Positions 1-9,894 of a DNA stretch of 64,000 bases are shown here, piece by piece (the stretch's first letter is position 1; each line of letters starts with the position of its first letter). The notes beneath the pieces are model-generated. The model ran no database searches, had not been told where the DNA came from, and saw only the letters and a list, made by a program, of their open reading frames with translations. The position numbers and the translations under genes are program-made. The stretch is from contig CM044967.1 in assembly GCA_024516035.1 (NCBI GenBank), positions 1,830,383-1,894,382 of the forward strand. The letters are read 5' to 3'. The DNA is from Bactericera cockerelli. Lineage: Eukaryota > Arthropoda > Insecta > Hemiptera > Triozidae.

Positions 1-810
1 GGACAAAAAATTGTATTATAAATTTGGTTTCAATTCTGCGCGCTTTAAGTATTCATACTTCGGGCAGTACAAATACTTAATTATCTACTATTACAAATAC
101 ATATCTATAAATCGGTTAAAAGAACCAATAAGTCGTGACATGTTTCAACCTCCTATGTTATTTAACTCAAAAATAAGTTGTTTTTTTAACTAGATAGTCA
201 AATGGAGACCTGAATTTTTCTACCATGAACAGACAGAACGTTGCCGATAATGATGGCTATTCTGACCCTGTCAGCTACCTCACTGAATAGTAGGGCGGAA
301 CCACAATATTACTGTTAAAAATAACATAAATTTTCGAAACTTATAACGGCGCGAACTTGGATAATTGTTAAATTGGCTCACTTAGTTCACTTACCCACCA
401 TTTACAGTAAACTACCTTCACAGTGTACCTTTAACCTAGCAAATCGTGATAGCTGACGTTAGATTAACATTCCATTAACTAAATTGCTCCTAACCTATTA
501 TAAACCGAGTTACCTACATATTTCAAAAGCACAACTTTCGTTTTGCATTGTTCGGAGAAAGAGATCTAAAGGCAGAGTAGTTAGACTATATATAGTTTTT
601 ATGTATAAACAGATAGTTTAGCTTGGAAAGATCACGAGGATTGCTACATGCTTTACATAGTCCGGAGGAATTTAAATATGGTGCTTACTGTATTTATCCG
701 AACCTTATGGAAATAGTACATTTATTTCTAGAAAAAACATTGTTGGTCATTGGCAATATCTGTTGTACAATGAGTGTGGGTAGGCCATCACATGTAAGAT
801 TATAAATTTT
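1..810. other. AT-rich DNA without recognised gene
   Basis: No coding pattern or known repeat was recognised. The two open frames of about 60 codons here look like chance. A short piece of the TTA-type MITE end (gggcgaaattaatagac) lies just beyond, at about 815-831. Confidence 0.5.
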
Positions 811-863
811 CAAGGGCGAAATTAATAGACAGAATCGAGATTACAAGGACACATTCAAAGTCT

Positions 864-1074
864 GTCCCGGAAGCTCAGTAGTAAAGGCGGCACTCTGTGA
901 ATCCAGAGATTCCAGAGGTGTCGCGGGTTTGAAACCCAGCCGGGACATGACAAGTTATCCTCCCATTTGGGATTTTTATCACATAATAATACGTCTTGGG
1001 CTTACTGCTGGAATAATGGGACTTAAATAGTCCTAATCGGGCAGTATAAATAAGGTAATATTATTATTATTATT
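864..1074 (+). mobile_element. SINE-A copy, tRNA-derived, full length
   Basis: The head reads like a tRNA. It has a box A-like stretch (agctcagtagtaaaggcgg), a box B-like stretch (gggtttgaaaccc; other copies have GGTTCGAAACCC) and a GTCCCGG acceptor arm that pairs with CCGGGAC. A shared body follows (tttgggatttttatcacata; cttgggcttactgctggaat) and then an (ATT)n tail. At least ten other copies in the window share head, body and tail, so this is a SINE and not a tRNA gene. Transcription by RNA polymerase III and mobilisation by a LINE are inferred from the class. Confidence 0.9.
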
Positions 1075-1119
1075 CCGACCACACTGGATCATTGGAAAAT
1101 ATTAGTAATTTTTTATGAG

Positions 1120-2187
1120 TAATTTTTTTTCCTTATCATGATTGATGGCATCACTAAAGTAATTAAGCATTCTTTCTTTCATCTATATGCTGACGACCTC
1201 AAAATATATCGTCCAATATCTTCTTCTCTTGACGTATCACTTCTTCAAATAGATCTCGACTGTATTCAACAGTGGCTCATTTCCAATAAACTTTCATTTT
1301 GCCCTCAGAAATGTGAATTTGTATCCTATAGTAGACGCCAAAATCTAGTTCCTAGCTCCTATAATATTAACTCTATCCCTTTAAATAAAGTCCCTACTAA
1401 AAAAGATCTGGGTGTTACATTTTGTGAAGACCTATCCTTTAACTCTCATATTGATAATGTCACTAAGTCTTGTTTTCGAACTCTCGGATTTCTAATGAGA
1501 ACTTTTAAACCTGTCAAAAATCCTGATCCTTTCCTTCTTCTTTTTAAATCCTTGATACTTTCTAAGCTTGAGTATGCAGCAGTGATCTGGACGCCCCAAA
1601 CTAAAGTCCATATGAAACAACTTGAAAATGTTCAAGCTACCTTCTGTAGAATGCTCTTTTTAAAACTAAATTCTTTCTATCCTCATCTAATATCCTATGT
1701 ATCTCTGTCAGAGCAACTTTGCCTTGATCTGATTAAAGTCAGACATACACGTATTCAACTTATTACTCTCTTTAAAATATTAAACCAAATAATCGACTGT
1801 GATCTTAAAACTAAAGTTACCTACAATACTCTATCTAGTCGTACTCGTAATGTAGGTTTTAAATTTTTTAACATTCCATCAAATTCTTTTTCTTCACATT
1901 CTCCCCTCAATAAAATGCTTGATCTTTTTAATAAACACCAGAATAGCCTGTCACTCTCCACCACCTTCAACTCATTTCTCTGCTCTCTCTCTGAAATTGA
2001 AAATTAATTACCATTTTTCCCCCATTTCTTTTTACACTATATTATTATGTATTTCTTTCAATGTGATATTTTCAAATAATTGTTATTTTTAGAAACCCTA
2101 GCTATAAGTTGTATTATGTAATTTATGTGTAATGTATTGTGAAATATGACATAAATAAACAATTAAATTAAATTAAATTAAATTAAA
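1120..2187 (+). mobile_element. LINE fragment, 5'-truncated, Jockey/CR1-like
   Basis: This is the 3' part of a non-LTR retrotransposon. It starts just before the YADD motif of the reverse transcriptase, runs through the thumb region and a 3' untranslated region of about 150 bases, and ends in a short (TTAAA)n tail at about 2160-2187. The missing upstream part (endonuclease and first half of the reverse transcriptase) fits the usual 5' truncation of LINE insertions. It lies directly after a SINE-A copy. No target duplication was identified. Confidence 0.85.
1138..2007 (+). CDS. Reverse transcriptase, C-terminal part (LINE ORF2 fragment)
   Basis: This is a 289-residue frame, open to its natural stop. 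The catalytic YADD box is at residues 17-20 (bases 1186-1197), preceded by residues resembling the end of motif B. The thumb-like segment around residues 135-175 (LSKLEYAAVIW, then LENVQATFCRMLF) is typical of Jockey/CR1-type LINEs. In an intact element this protein copies RNA into DNA at a nicked target. Here the fingers, motif A and any endonuclease are missing, so the product could not be active. The true frame enters from upstream of the first ATG. It is unrelated in detail to the LINE at 51.6-53.4 kb: thumb sequences and tails differ. Confidence 0.85.
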   Translation: MIDGITKVIKHSFFHLYADDLKIYRPISSSLDVSLLQIDLDCIQQWLISNKLSFCPQKCEFVSYSRRQNLVPSSYNINSIPLNKVPTKKDLGVTFCEDLSFNSHIDNVTKSCFRTLGFLMRTFKPVKNPDPFLLLFKSLILSKLEYAAVIWTPQTKVHMKQLENVQATFCRMLFLKLNSFYPHLISYVSLSEQLCLDLIKVRHTRIQLITLFKILNQIIDCDLKTKVTYNTLSSRTRNVGFKFFNIPSNSFSSHSPLNKMLDLFNKHQNSLSLSTTFNSFLCSLSEIEN

Positions 2188-2189
2188 CG

Positions 2190-2970
2190 CCACTGCCCGA
2201 TTAGGACTGCGGGCCAAATTATGAAACAGGATTAGGTTTAGGGCGAAATCAATTCACAAATCGAGAACTAAATCCCTTAGCATCCGTTTTCCCCATTTAA
2301 AACGTTATGCAAATTCTATTCTCAAGTCCAATAGGAAATAAATTCATGTGTTCCATCTTATGTATAACGAACTATGGGTAGTAAGTATGTAGGTATTGTA
2401 CTCTGTTACATGTTGAATCCTCAACGTAAGAAAGAACGGGAACTAATTGTCGAAGAATTTTTCAACGAATTCCGTCACCAGTAAAAAAAAAAAAAAAAAA
2501 AAAATATAGGTGAGGTTGACATTTCGGGCCCAACCCAGGATGAGGGAGGTTACAGCTAGTAGCTGATCGCTAGAAATGTGGACATTATGAGTTAATGCTA
2601 CAGATTGTGATTAATATCATAACAAATATACGATAGAATCTAAATAAAAGAAAACGTGTCACAGCGCAAACAAAAAATGAAACGTGAATAACAAGAGACA
2701 CTTGAGTCACAAATATCAAAGAACTAACCACAAAAAACCAGCAAGACGATAATGAGAGAAGAAAAAAAAACACTAGAGACAACACTTGAAATCCTTTTGC
2801 ACACAATTCTAACTGTTTCTGTCGTGGGAAAAGACGTACAGATCTTATCGCTAATTAAAATTATTTAGCTTTGGAGGTACCTATGGGTATCATTCTTTAA
2901 AATATTTTAAAAGTAATTAAAGGTATGAACATAACAAAGGCGATGAACAACAAAGATAATAATAATAATA
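2190..2970. other. Intergenic DNA with MITE-end debris and poly-A tract
   Basis: At 2209-2250 there are pieces resembling the ends of the small MITEs found elsewhere (ggccaaattatgaaacagg; tagggcgaaatcaattcac). A run of about 20 A lies near 2483-2504. At about 2510-2580 there is a decayed copy of the SINE central domain (aacccaggatgagggaggtt). No coding evidence. Confidence 0.45.
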
Positions 2971-2974
2971 ATTG

Positions 2975-3014
2975 GGGTTATTACCTATGGCAATCTCTTC
3001 CACCCAACCGTAGG
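2975..3014 (-). repeat. Repeat N fragment
   Basis: Short copy of a dispersed repeat whose core reads, in the opposite sense, gggttgggtggaagagattg followed by ccataggcaataaccccgcc. Other copies are at 15027, 22722, 42622, 58060, 58174 and 60143. Confidence 0.6.
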
Positions 3015-3042
3015 ACCTTTTAGTATCATTATTAGTTGAATA

Positions 3043-3400
3043 TCATTCTTAGCCAGCCTCCGTGGCGTAACGGTTGTGACTACTGCCCGTAGTCCAGAGA
3101 TCCTGAGTTCGATCCGCGGACGGAGCAGATTTTTCACACAGAAAAATCTGTTCCCTCCGTACATGTGAGGCTGGCATTTCCGGCCCTACCCAGGCTGGGT
3201 GAGGTTAATGTGGGTAGCTGGTGCGATTCTCAGCGAAGAGGGTGAAAACGTCCCAATTCAGGACGTTAAATCAAATAGAATCGTTGGCGTTAGGAAGGGC
3301 ATCCAGCCGTAAAAAATGTGCCAAAACCAAACAACCTCTACCATGAGGTTGAACAACGTCGACCCTGCTCAAGCGGGATGAGACAGAGTAAAAGAAGAAG
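3043..3400 (+). mobile_element. SINE-D copy, full length, with 12-bp target duplication
   Basis: A perfect 12-bp direct repeat (attagttgaata) flanks the element at 3031-3042 and 3401-3412, which fixes its ends. The head is tRNA-like (box A-like gtggcgtaacgg, box B-like gagttcgatcc). It is followed by a central domain (aggctgggtgaggttaatgt) and a 3' part that ends in a short A/G-rich tail. Reverse copies lie at 29131-29478 and 45613-45976. The same central domain occurs in the 5S-headed SINEs at 46437 and 55373. Confidence 0.92.
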
Positions 3401-3604
3401 ATTAGTTGAATAAAAAAGCTTTTTTAACACTAATGACTATCACCACCAAGGTCTTGTAGTAGCATTCTAACAAAAGCTGTTTCAAGATTTATCTGGACCG
3501 CGTCGCAGTGGCAAATAATTCTTGTCGTGGATTTCAGACTCCCCGGGGTTTCTGTCTCACTTTCTATTTCTCGCCCAGTATTGTACACAATGGCCATGAT
3601 GGAA

Positions 3605-3875
3605 TCAGGAGATGTGTTTTATAGACAAGCTAGTTCTGTGCTTCAGGAGATGTGTTTTTTATAGACAAGCTAGTTCTGTGCTTCAGGAGATGTGTTTTAG
3701 AGACAAGCTAGTTCTGTGCTACAAAAGGAGATGTGTTTTGAAGACAAGTAAAAAGTAAGTTGTGTTTTTTAGGGAGATGTGTTTTACAGACAAGCTAGTT
3801 GTGCTTCAGGAGATGTGTCTTAGAGACAAAAAGTAAGTTGTGTTTTATAAGGAGATGTGTTTTGTAAACAAGTTG
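3605..3875. repeat. Minisatellite, about 38-45-bp unit
   Basis: Six or seven imperfect copies of a unit beginning ggagatgtgttttatagaca and usually followed by agctagttctgtgcttca. Later units lose the second half or replace it with aaaaagtaagttgtg. Confidence 0.85.
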
Positions 3876-3889
3876 TAGTATTATATTTA

Positions 3890-3995
3890 CGGCGAAATAA
3901 TTAGACAACATCGATAACTTAAGTCATTGCTAAGCGTTGGTTTTCCCTATCTTACACAGTACGCAATCCGTGACTTAGCGCCACTGAGGTATAAT
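3890..3995 (-). mobile_element. TTA-type MITE, degraded reverse copy
   Basis: Reads in reverse through the same interior as the copies at 9365 and 37393 (gttttccctatcttacacag; gtgacttagcgccac). The left end (ggcgaaataattagacaaca) is recognisable. The right end is lost. Confidence 0.75.
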
Positions 3996-4626
3996 TTCCC
4001 CCTACTGTTCACCTGTAGGGATATTGAGGCATTAAAATTGGAGACACGGGCCTCATTGCTTTCACACTCTCATAAATCTCTTTTTACATCAACAAAATCA
4101 TCTTGAAATATTATTTTCATACGAGCTTATTCATAAAAAAAAAATGCACAAAAGATAACAGTTACGCGGATTTCTTTCGTTCATAGAAGACACGAAGCAA
4201 ATAATCACGTATACGTAAACCTCTATTAGAATTAAGACTGTAAGTACATTAAAATTATATAAAATACCCACTCACATGATTCACATCCAGACATAATCAT
4301 ACAATTCCTGTAGTTTATGAACACGGATATAAAATTGCAGTCGAGAGGAACTAACTCTTACCGCCCGTACGGATAATTTCAAAACCGTTGCGTTTTTGAT
4401 AAGTATGGACCGACTCGGAGGGTACAACTATCGTACGGTACAGAAACGTACGTGAACACGCGAAATTACCGTACGGTACAAAATCGCATACGTGGACGCT
4501 TGCACTCGTCCATAATTAAGTCCATAAGGACATGGAATATAATTGGAGATGCATCACAAACATGAGCTGTTTGTGAACATTGTCAACATCCATAGCGACC
4601 TTTATCGTTGCTTTTAAGTCATACCT
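3996..4626. other. No recognised gene
   Basis: Unassigned AT-rich DNA. A small cluster of CGTACG palindromes (cgtacggtac twice) occurs at 4430-4480 within otherwise CpG-poor sequence. Confidence 0.45.
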
Positions 4627-4638
4627 TATGCCAAGAAA

Positions 4639-4841
4639 GGGAACAGGCTTCTGGACATAGGGTGTTCAGTATTGGACAACCAATCCCAACTAAGCCCAGA
4701 TGGGCCGTCAAAGGCACAGAACTGGGAAATAGGATGAGATTTTCTCCCTGGTCACACTAGATCTTACAAGGTCGCAGTGTTAAATGTATGGTGTTTCATC
4801 TGAAACCCTGCAACCAGGTTTTATAATAATAATAATAATAG
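4639..4841 (+). mobile_element. Unassigned SINE-like retroposon with 12-bp target duplication
   Basis: A perfect direct repeat (tatgccaagaaa) lies at 4627-4638 and 4842-4853. Between the copies is a 203-bp insert starting gggaacaggcttctggacat and ending in a (TAA)n tail. Target duplication plus tail mark it as retroposed. No tRNA, 5S or 7SL head was recognised, and no second copy was seen in the window. Confidence 0.8.
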
Positions 4842-4853
4842 TATGCCAAGAAA

Positions 4854-5295
4854 ATTTGGCTTCACAAATAAGATTCAGAACATTAGTTGAAACAGTCCAG
4901 GTATGTTCTGATATTGCCTCTTTGGACGCCGCATTGTCTCTTTAGACGGCCATAGCGAGTCTCTGTTTTAAATAATGAAATGCTGACTTGATGTCGCCTG
5001 TTAATAAAGAGATAAAATTAAATTAGTGTGTTAAATTTTGAATATGCAGTCTGCTTCTTTACCTTGTTGTTTTTGCATTAATTTTTAACATATGTTGATA
5101 GTTTTACTGCCTGTCCACATACCATGTTCGTCGCATCTCCTAAGGAGATTACCTACAATCATATTATGTTGCTGTATGAAAACACACTCACAACATTTAA
5201 TATGATGCAGTAATTGGATTCTGAATTATCACTATCCAATTAAGATGGATTGTACATCACACTTTCCTGATCCATATCACTAGTTCAGTTATTAT
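4854..5295. other. Unassigned DNA with a repeat G fragment
   Basis: About 4870-4915 resembles repeat G (cagtccaggtatgttctgat). The segment at 4915-4995 (gcctctttggac, then ggccatagcgagtctctgtt, then gatgtcgcctgt) recurs at 50680-50745 just outside the inverted-repeat element, so it is an independent repeat. No gene seen. Confidence 0.5.
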
Positions 5296-5299
5296 AATG

Positions 5300-5575
5300 G
5301 TTGTTGTTGTTGTAACCAGCTTGGCTACAGCTAGAGGGGTGAGTGATGGTCTCCAGCCAACTTTATTTCAAAGTTGGCTCGTCCTGAATCACATATTTCT
5401 ATGTGCGATTAACCATCATGAGGACTTGGACTTTTCTTTATAAGCCATTAAACCCTTAGGAAATTGCAAGCTAGCCTGGCTTGTGAGGGTTGGCTAGTCT
5501 GTTATCTGTTTATAGTCATCTAGCGAGACACTGGTCTTCTCCCTGTTTACCGTCCCCCAGTCAGACTAGGTTATA
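5300..5575 (+). repeat. Repeat H, about 270 bp
   Basis: Starts in (GTT)n and continues accagcttggctacagctag, then gtgatggtctccagccaact, then ctatgtgcgattaaccatca, and ends near gtcccccagtcagac. Near-complete second copy at 42885-43142, partial copies at 37720-37878 and, reversed, 62630-62815. Probably a retroposed element. The head class was not identified. Confidence 0.75.
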
Positions 5576-6544
5576 ATGGTCACCATATATGCATAACTTC
5601 TCATTTTTTTGTTTTGAGGGACTTTATATCACAGTTACCGTATTAGTAGATGTCTGGTTATGTTGATATTTTGGTTAATTTCTAATTAATGTTTCACTAA
5701 ATCAATTTTATTTGTACATCTCCTTCCATATCTTTCTGAAAAGCATGTTCTCTTTTTCCAGTTTTTGTGTCTTAGGTCCTCCTCAAACATACTGATGAAA
5801 TGCTCACGCGGTTCCAGGGCGATTTTCCTATACTGATCAGTCATACGTCAGGGAGGTTTTACTTGGTAGGTGCTGGTAAGTAATATACCAGTAAGTCCAA
5901 CATAACCTGGCGAGATCCGAAATAGGTGTACATTAGCTATTTGGATAGCCACACTTGCATGTCTATTCTGAGGTATCGTCAGGTAAACATGAGCTTTCCT
6001 ACCTTGTTGTATGATTATCAGTATAGTTTCTTATTAATAGAAAAAAAAGTCCTCCTCAACTTTGTCTCTGCATCTCATCTTTGGTCTCCTTCTCATCTTT
6101 GGTCTCCTTCTCATCTTTGATCTTCCTTTGTAGATCTTCCATGTATATTATAATCTTCTTGTGAATAAAATTTGAATTGTTTAATATCTCTTCATCATCC
6201 CCAAGTGACGCCACTGATCGACAACATTCACCAAAAGAAACCGTTGGACACCATTTGCCCAGGCAACAATGAGACAGGAGAAAACAAAGCTATCATTGAA
6301 ACTTCTCTGCAAGTCTGCGCCCAGCTATCAAGTTCAATCAGCTTGCATTGAGAGCTCTGAGAGAGATGTTTAGAAGTGTTCCAAGACCCATATTGACATT
6401 AACAAGGTCTCGACTTAACCGAGTGCAATCTGTTCTCGGGATCTGACCGCTTTCTTGAGCATGTTGTAGCTCACACAGATGATGACGAGAATGATAGTCT
6501 TGTGGTAATATTGGTGATAGTAATAACAACATATAATTCTTTGT
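5576..6544. other. No recognised gene; short 18-bp tandem repeat
   Basis: Unassigned DNA. At 6061-6118 a unit of about 18 bp (catctttggtctccttct) is repeated three times in tandem. Confidence 0.5.
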
Positions 6545-6695
6545 ACCGACCTCAGTAGCTTGATCGATAAGACGGCGCACTTGTAACCTGGAGGTCGGTG
6601 GTTCAAGTCCCGGTTTCAGCGTAGATTTAGTACAGTGAGTTTGAGTAGTTGTGATATCACGAAAGTGAATAACACAAATATGATAACTTTAACTT
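6545..6695 (+). mobile_element. SINE-B copy, tRNA-derived
   Basis: The head (ccgacctcagtagcttgatc, aacctggaggtcggtggttc) has box A-like and box B-like parts (ggttcaagtcc) and an anticodon arm around cttgtaa, which resembles tRNA-Thr(TGT). The body reads agcgtagatttagtacagtg, then gtgatatcacgaaagtg. A near-match of the flanks (ttctttgt / atctttgt) may be an eroded target duplication. Confidence 0.9.
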
Positions 6696-6754
6696 AATCT
6701 TTGTCCGTGATACGTTTATTTTTTGGGTTTAAAGTCATTTTTCAACTGTATAGG

Positions 6755-6850
6755 TCATATACGACAGGGGTGTTACCCTACAGTCGTAGGAAACTCACAA
6801 ACCTGATACACACAATTATCTCACCCAGCCTGGGTTGGGCTGGAATGCCA
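6755..6850 (-). mobile_element. 5S-type SINE, central and 3' part only
   Basis: Read in reverse it gives gctggcattccagcccaacc, then aggctgggtgagataattgt, then caggtttgtgagtttcctac, then a run ending acccctgtcgtatatgacc. The tail follows the 5S-headed copy at 46437, not SINE-D. The 5S head itself is absent. Confidence 0.7.
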
Positions 6851-7022
6851 GCAATATACAGACACTAATGGCAATGAAGAAAAAAAAAAGAGAAATGAGA
6901 AAAGGGACGAAGAAAAATTAGAAGTGAAAAGAGAACAAAAATAGACTTCAATTTTAAAACATTTAGCAGTTCTAGCTTGACCAATAGCAAGGTATGGATC
7001 ACATGTTCCAAAAAGCACCATG

Positions 7023-7083
7023 GTCTAATTCCAAAAATCACTCTCACTCTGAAAATCCCCAAATCTCCCTTTCAACCGTCAAA
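7023..7083. mobile_element. Fold-back MITE FB, left half
   Basis: Contains cactctcactctgaaaatcc and caaatctccctttcaaccgt, the left arm of the FB family seen in full at 11546-11714. The right arm is missing. Confidence 0.65.
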
Positions 7084-7700
7084 TATTTGCTCAAACAAAC
7101 CAAACAAAGAGTGTGTTGTTCACCCAAATGACCCAATAAGTGAGACTCTATCATAGAGCAATCAGTTCACTTACAAAAATGTGATTTACTTTGAGTATTT
7201 GACTCTATCAAAATCCATGGGTCCCAAGCTAAAATTGAAAATTTCCAATGACCAGATTTGAACCCGCGTCCTACTTTAAAACCACACTAACCACCATGTT
7301 ACCAACATGGTGTCGACTGATAAAATAACTAACTATAACAGTTCACACATATTCATTCTAAGTTCCTGTTATTATTGATATTATTATTCCACATAATTAT
7401 TTTATTATTTATTACCCACTATTATTATTCATATTAATAAATTAATAATATTACTATGAATAATAATTAAAATTAGTATTGTAATAATTATTGGTATCGG
7501 GTCTTTCATCGACTATTGGTGTCATCCATAATTCAATATTCATATCCCACTGGCTTCCTCTTCTCATCTCTAAGGCGCCATTGATCTTTTTGTCACACCG
7601 CAAATAATGAATTTGCATCGGTAGTCGAATGACTAGCGCTGTCGGTGGACTTCGCATCAGGAGGTCCGGGGTTCGAGTCCCAGTAATATTTTAAGAAAGA
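7084..7700. other. AT-rich DNA with tRNA-like debris
   Basis: (ATT/AAT)-rich at 7365-7480. A reverse tRNA-like box B stretch occurs at about 7255-7270 (gatttgaacccgcg). A forward one occurs near 7625-7685 (actagcgctgtcggtggact, then ggggttcgagtccc). Both look like heads of rare SINEs. Confidence 0.45.
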
Positions 7701-7707
7701 TGTACAT

Positions 7708-7850
7708 CCAATACAACTTCTCACTTTTCTGTTTATACTGATTTAAATAGAGAGGTTAGTTGATGGCATGGATATTCAGAACTTTTACCTGCTGATGAGA
7801 GCAAATAAGCTCGAAACAGCTGTCCAGGTGTGTTCTGATATTCATGTACA
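7708..7850 (+). repeat. Repeat G copy
   Basis: Contains cttctcacttttctgtttat, gagaggttagttgatggcat, acctgctgatgagagcaaat and aagctcgaaacagctgtcca. Copies recur at 13868, 14780 (reverse), 32822 (reverse), 45255 (reverse) and 59615. Class not identified; there is no tail or TIR. Confidence 0.75.
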
Positions 7851-7928
7851 CCGGCTGGGTTCGAACCCGCGACCTCTGGAATATCTGGATTCACAGAGTG
7901 CCGACTTTACCACTGAGCTACAGGGATA
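7851..7928 (-). mobile_element. SINE-A head fragment
   Basis: The reverse strand reads the SINE-A tRNA-like head (box A tagctcagtggtaaag, box B-like gggttcgaaccc). The body and tail are missing, and it abuts repeat G. Confidence 0.8.
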
Positions 7929-8371
7929 GAAAAAATATAACTTGGAAGATTTAGAGCAGCTATGTGGCCGTCGTCAGCTGATTAGCTTCTGCTGGTAGCT
8001 CGGAAAACCGCAATCTGGTTTAAAATTGATGCTACAAATGATGCAATCCAGAGTCCGCGAAACGAAATATTTGTGGTAGGTTGTTAGATATCTGGGAAAA
8101 TTGTACTTACGTGATTCTGAAACTAATTTTAACTATTCACACCTGAGGTGATATGGTAGCTGATAATTCTAATTAGAAGTATTCAAGCTCTTCAAGGTTC
8201 AATGAAGTTCAAAATAAATGGTATTTCTTTCTCACAGTACCTGAATTTTCAAGAAAGTTGAAATTGCTTTTTTTCATTTAATTAGTCACCTAGTTATTGG
8301 ATGGATTCATGTGGCGTAGACATTCAGAACTAATGAATGCTGAAGACAGCCAATGAGACGAAACAGCTGTC
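7929..8371. other. No recognised gene
   Basis: Unassigned. A decayed repeat G piece (agacattcagaactaatgaa; gacgaaacagctgtct) is visible at 8318-8372, next to (AAT)n. Confidence 0.45.
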
Positions 8372-8615
8372 TAATAATAATAATAATAAAATAGTAATAC
8401 TCTTTAGTGAAAGGTAACCACCAGGCGAGATTAATGCTGAAAGCATTTTCTACCACCTAACCCTCAACTAATTATATGTTTTTTATAATTCCACCACCTA
8501 ATTATATGCTCAATAAATGAGGAAAAATGCATGCACTGGGTGAGATTCGAACCAACGGAACCCTACGCTACCTCGATTACCAGACTAGCGCCTCAACCAC
8601 TTGACTACCAATGCA
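8372..8615 (-). mobile_element. SINE-C copy, full length, reverse
   Basis: Read in reverse: tRNA-like head (gtggttgaggcgctagtctg, box B ggttcgaatctc), body (gaggaaaaatgcatgcac read from the + strand) and 3' part (cctggtggttacctttcact) with (ATT)n tail. The body is longer here than in other copies because of an insert of about 40 bp near 8470-8510. Confidence 0.87.
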
Positions 8616-9265
8616 TGTAGTACAACTTCTCACTTTTCTCTTTGGACTGACTATTGATAAGTTGGCTAATTCCTTTCGTTGAAACCAGTTTTTCATATCA
8701 TTCTGCTGCTTCTCCTTAATATTCTTTATATTTTTTATATCGCCAATGAGCCTGTCATTGGTAACTATGCAAAATTTCTGCTCAATCTGCCTTGTGGTTC
8801 TCACACACGACTCATTTTATAATATGAAATACACCTTCTTGCTTCTTCTTTCACTTTCTCCACCTGTTTCCACTTCTTTTCTTTATCATATTTAATATAC
8901 TTCCCCTTCAACTTGTTCTCCTAACAGGTACATTCTCTCATAACTGTATTCTAATATACTTCTCTTCACCTTTTCAATTAAAAATAAACTCCCGATGCAT
9001 CACATAGGTGGAAGACCTCTGCTAATTAGCGCCCGGATCCCGGCTCAGTCTTCCAGCACGGTAAACAAATGCAGCGCACCTCATTATGCAGAACAAATCG
9101 AGCATCTCGCCGGCTTCGATCGCCATAATTTTCCTCGTCCGAACACGGTATGCCACTTTTTCTCTGCGCATTCTGGAACGGCTGAAGTAATGATATCATT
9201 ATGAATAGCAATCATAATAATAATGTAAAGTAATTATGATGGTGACGAATAGTAATAACAATAAT
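8616..9265. other. No recognised gene
   Basis: Unassigned. The two overlapping opposite-strand open frames at 8995-9211 do not resemble any family I recognise. A repeat G piece (tacaacttctcacttttctc) lies at 8620-8640. Confidence 0.4.
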
Positions 9266-9280
9266 TAATATTATTTTAGA

Positions 9281-9566
9281 CCGACCTCAGTAGCTTGAAC
9301 GATAAGGCGATGGACTTGTAACCTGGAGGTCGGTGGTTCAAGTCACGGTTTCAGCGTAGATTTAGGGCGGAATTAATAGACGTTTTTGTAATACCTCTGT
9401 GGCGCTAAGTCACAGATTGCGTACTGTGTAAGATAGGGAAAACCGACACTTACCAACGACTTAAGTTATTGATGTTGTCTATTAATTCCGCCCTTAGTAA
9501 AGCGAGTTTGAGTAGTTGTGATATCACGTAAGTTATTAATACAAATATGATAACTTTCCAAATAAC
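9281..9566 (+). mobile_element. SINE-B copy with 15-bp target duplication, split by a MITE
   Basis: A perfect 15-bp direct repeat (taatattattttaga) at 9266-9280 and 9567-9581 fixes the insertion. The head is at 9281-9361 and the body resumes at 9497 (gtaaagcgagtttgagtagt). The break is exactly the TTA-flanked MITE at 9365-9493, so the SINE landed first and the MITE later. Confidence 0.93.
9365..9493 (+). mobile_element. TTA-type MITE (PIF/Harbinger-like), complete
   Basis: 129-bp element with terminal inverted repeats GGGCGGAATTAATAGAC... and a TTA duplication at 9362-9364 and 9494-9496. Removing the element plus one TTA restores the SINE-B sequence seen in other copies. The 3-bp TTA target is typical of PIF/Harbinger elements. 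There is no coding capacity, so a transposase in trans is implied. Confidence 0.9.
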
Positions 9567-9632
9567 TAATATTATTTTAGATGGTGACGAATTATAATAA
9601 CAATAATGGATATTAATTATGAAAGTGACGAA

Positions 9633-9894
9633 CAAGCGCGGCCGGTGCTAAGGAGCTGCGGAACTGCAGCACCCCCAGACAAAAAGAAAATGAGAGGATT
9701 TTCTCAAGTCCTAGCCCGTACACAATGAAAATTTTCACACATTTCTAGACTAAATAATGCATAATTATTATGGTTAGCATTGTAAAAATACTTGAACTCT
9801 TTATATTTATACTGAAAGAGCGACTCTGTAAATTCGATTTCAGTCCAGTTTATGTGGCAGCACCTCCAAAACATTTCCCCATCGGCAGCGCGTG
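9633..9894 (+). mobile_element. hAT-like MITE (family J)
   Basis: Flanked by the 8-bp repeat gtgacgaa (9625-9632 and 9895-9902), as expected for hAT elements. Its ends are imperfect inverted repeats (caagcgcggccggtg / catcggcagcgcgtg). Other copies are at 20628-21092 and 58652-59853. The motif gtgacgaa also occurs nearby at about 9241 and 9582, so the duplication is weaker evidence than it looks. Confidence 0.75.

Noticed and set aside
3605..3875. CRISPR-like array (repeated about 25-base words with short spacers).
   Set aside because: Units are degenerate, spacers are not unique or uniform, and the context is eukaryotic repeat DNA without cas genes.
4425..4490. Cluster of CGTACG palindromes as a regulatory site.
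   Set aside because: Too short and without context; no known factor site recognised.
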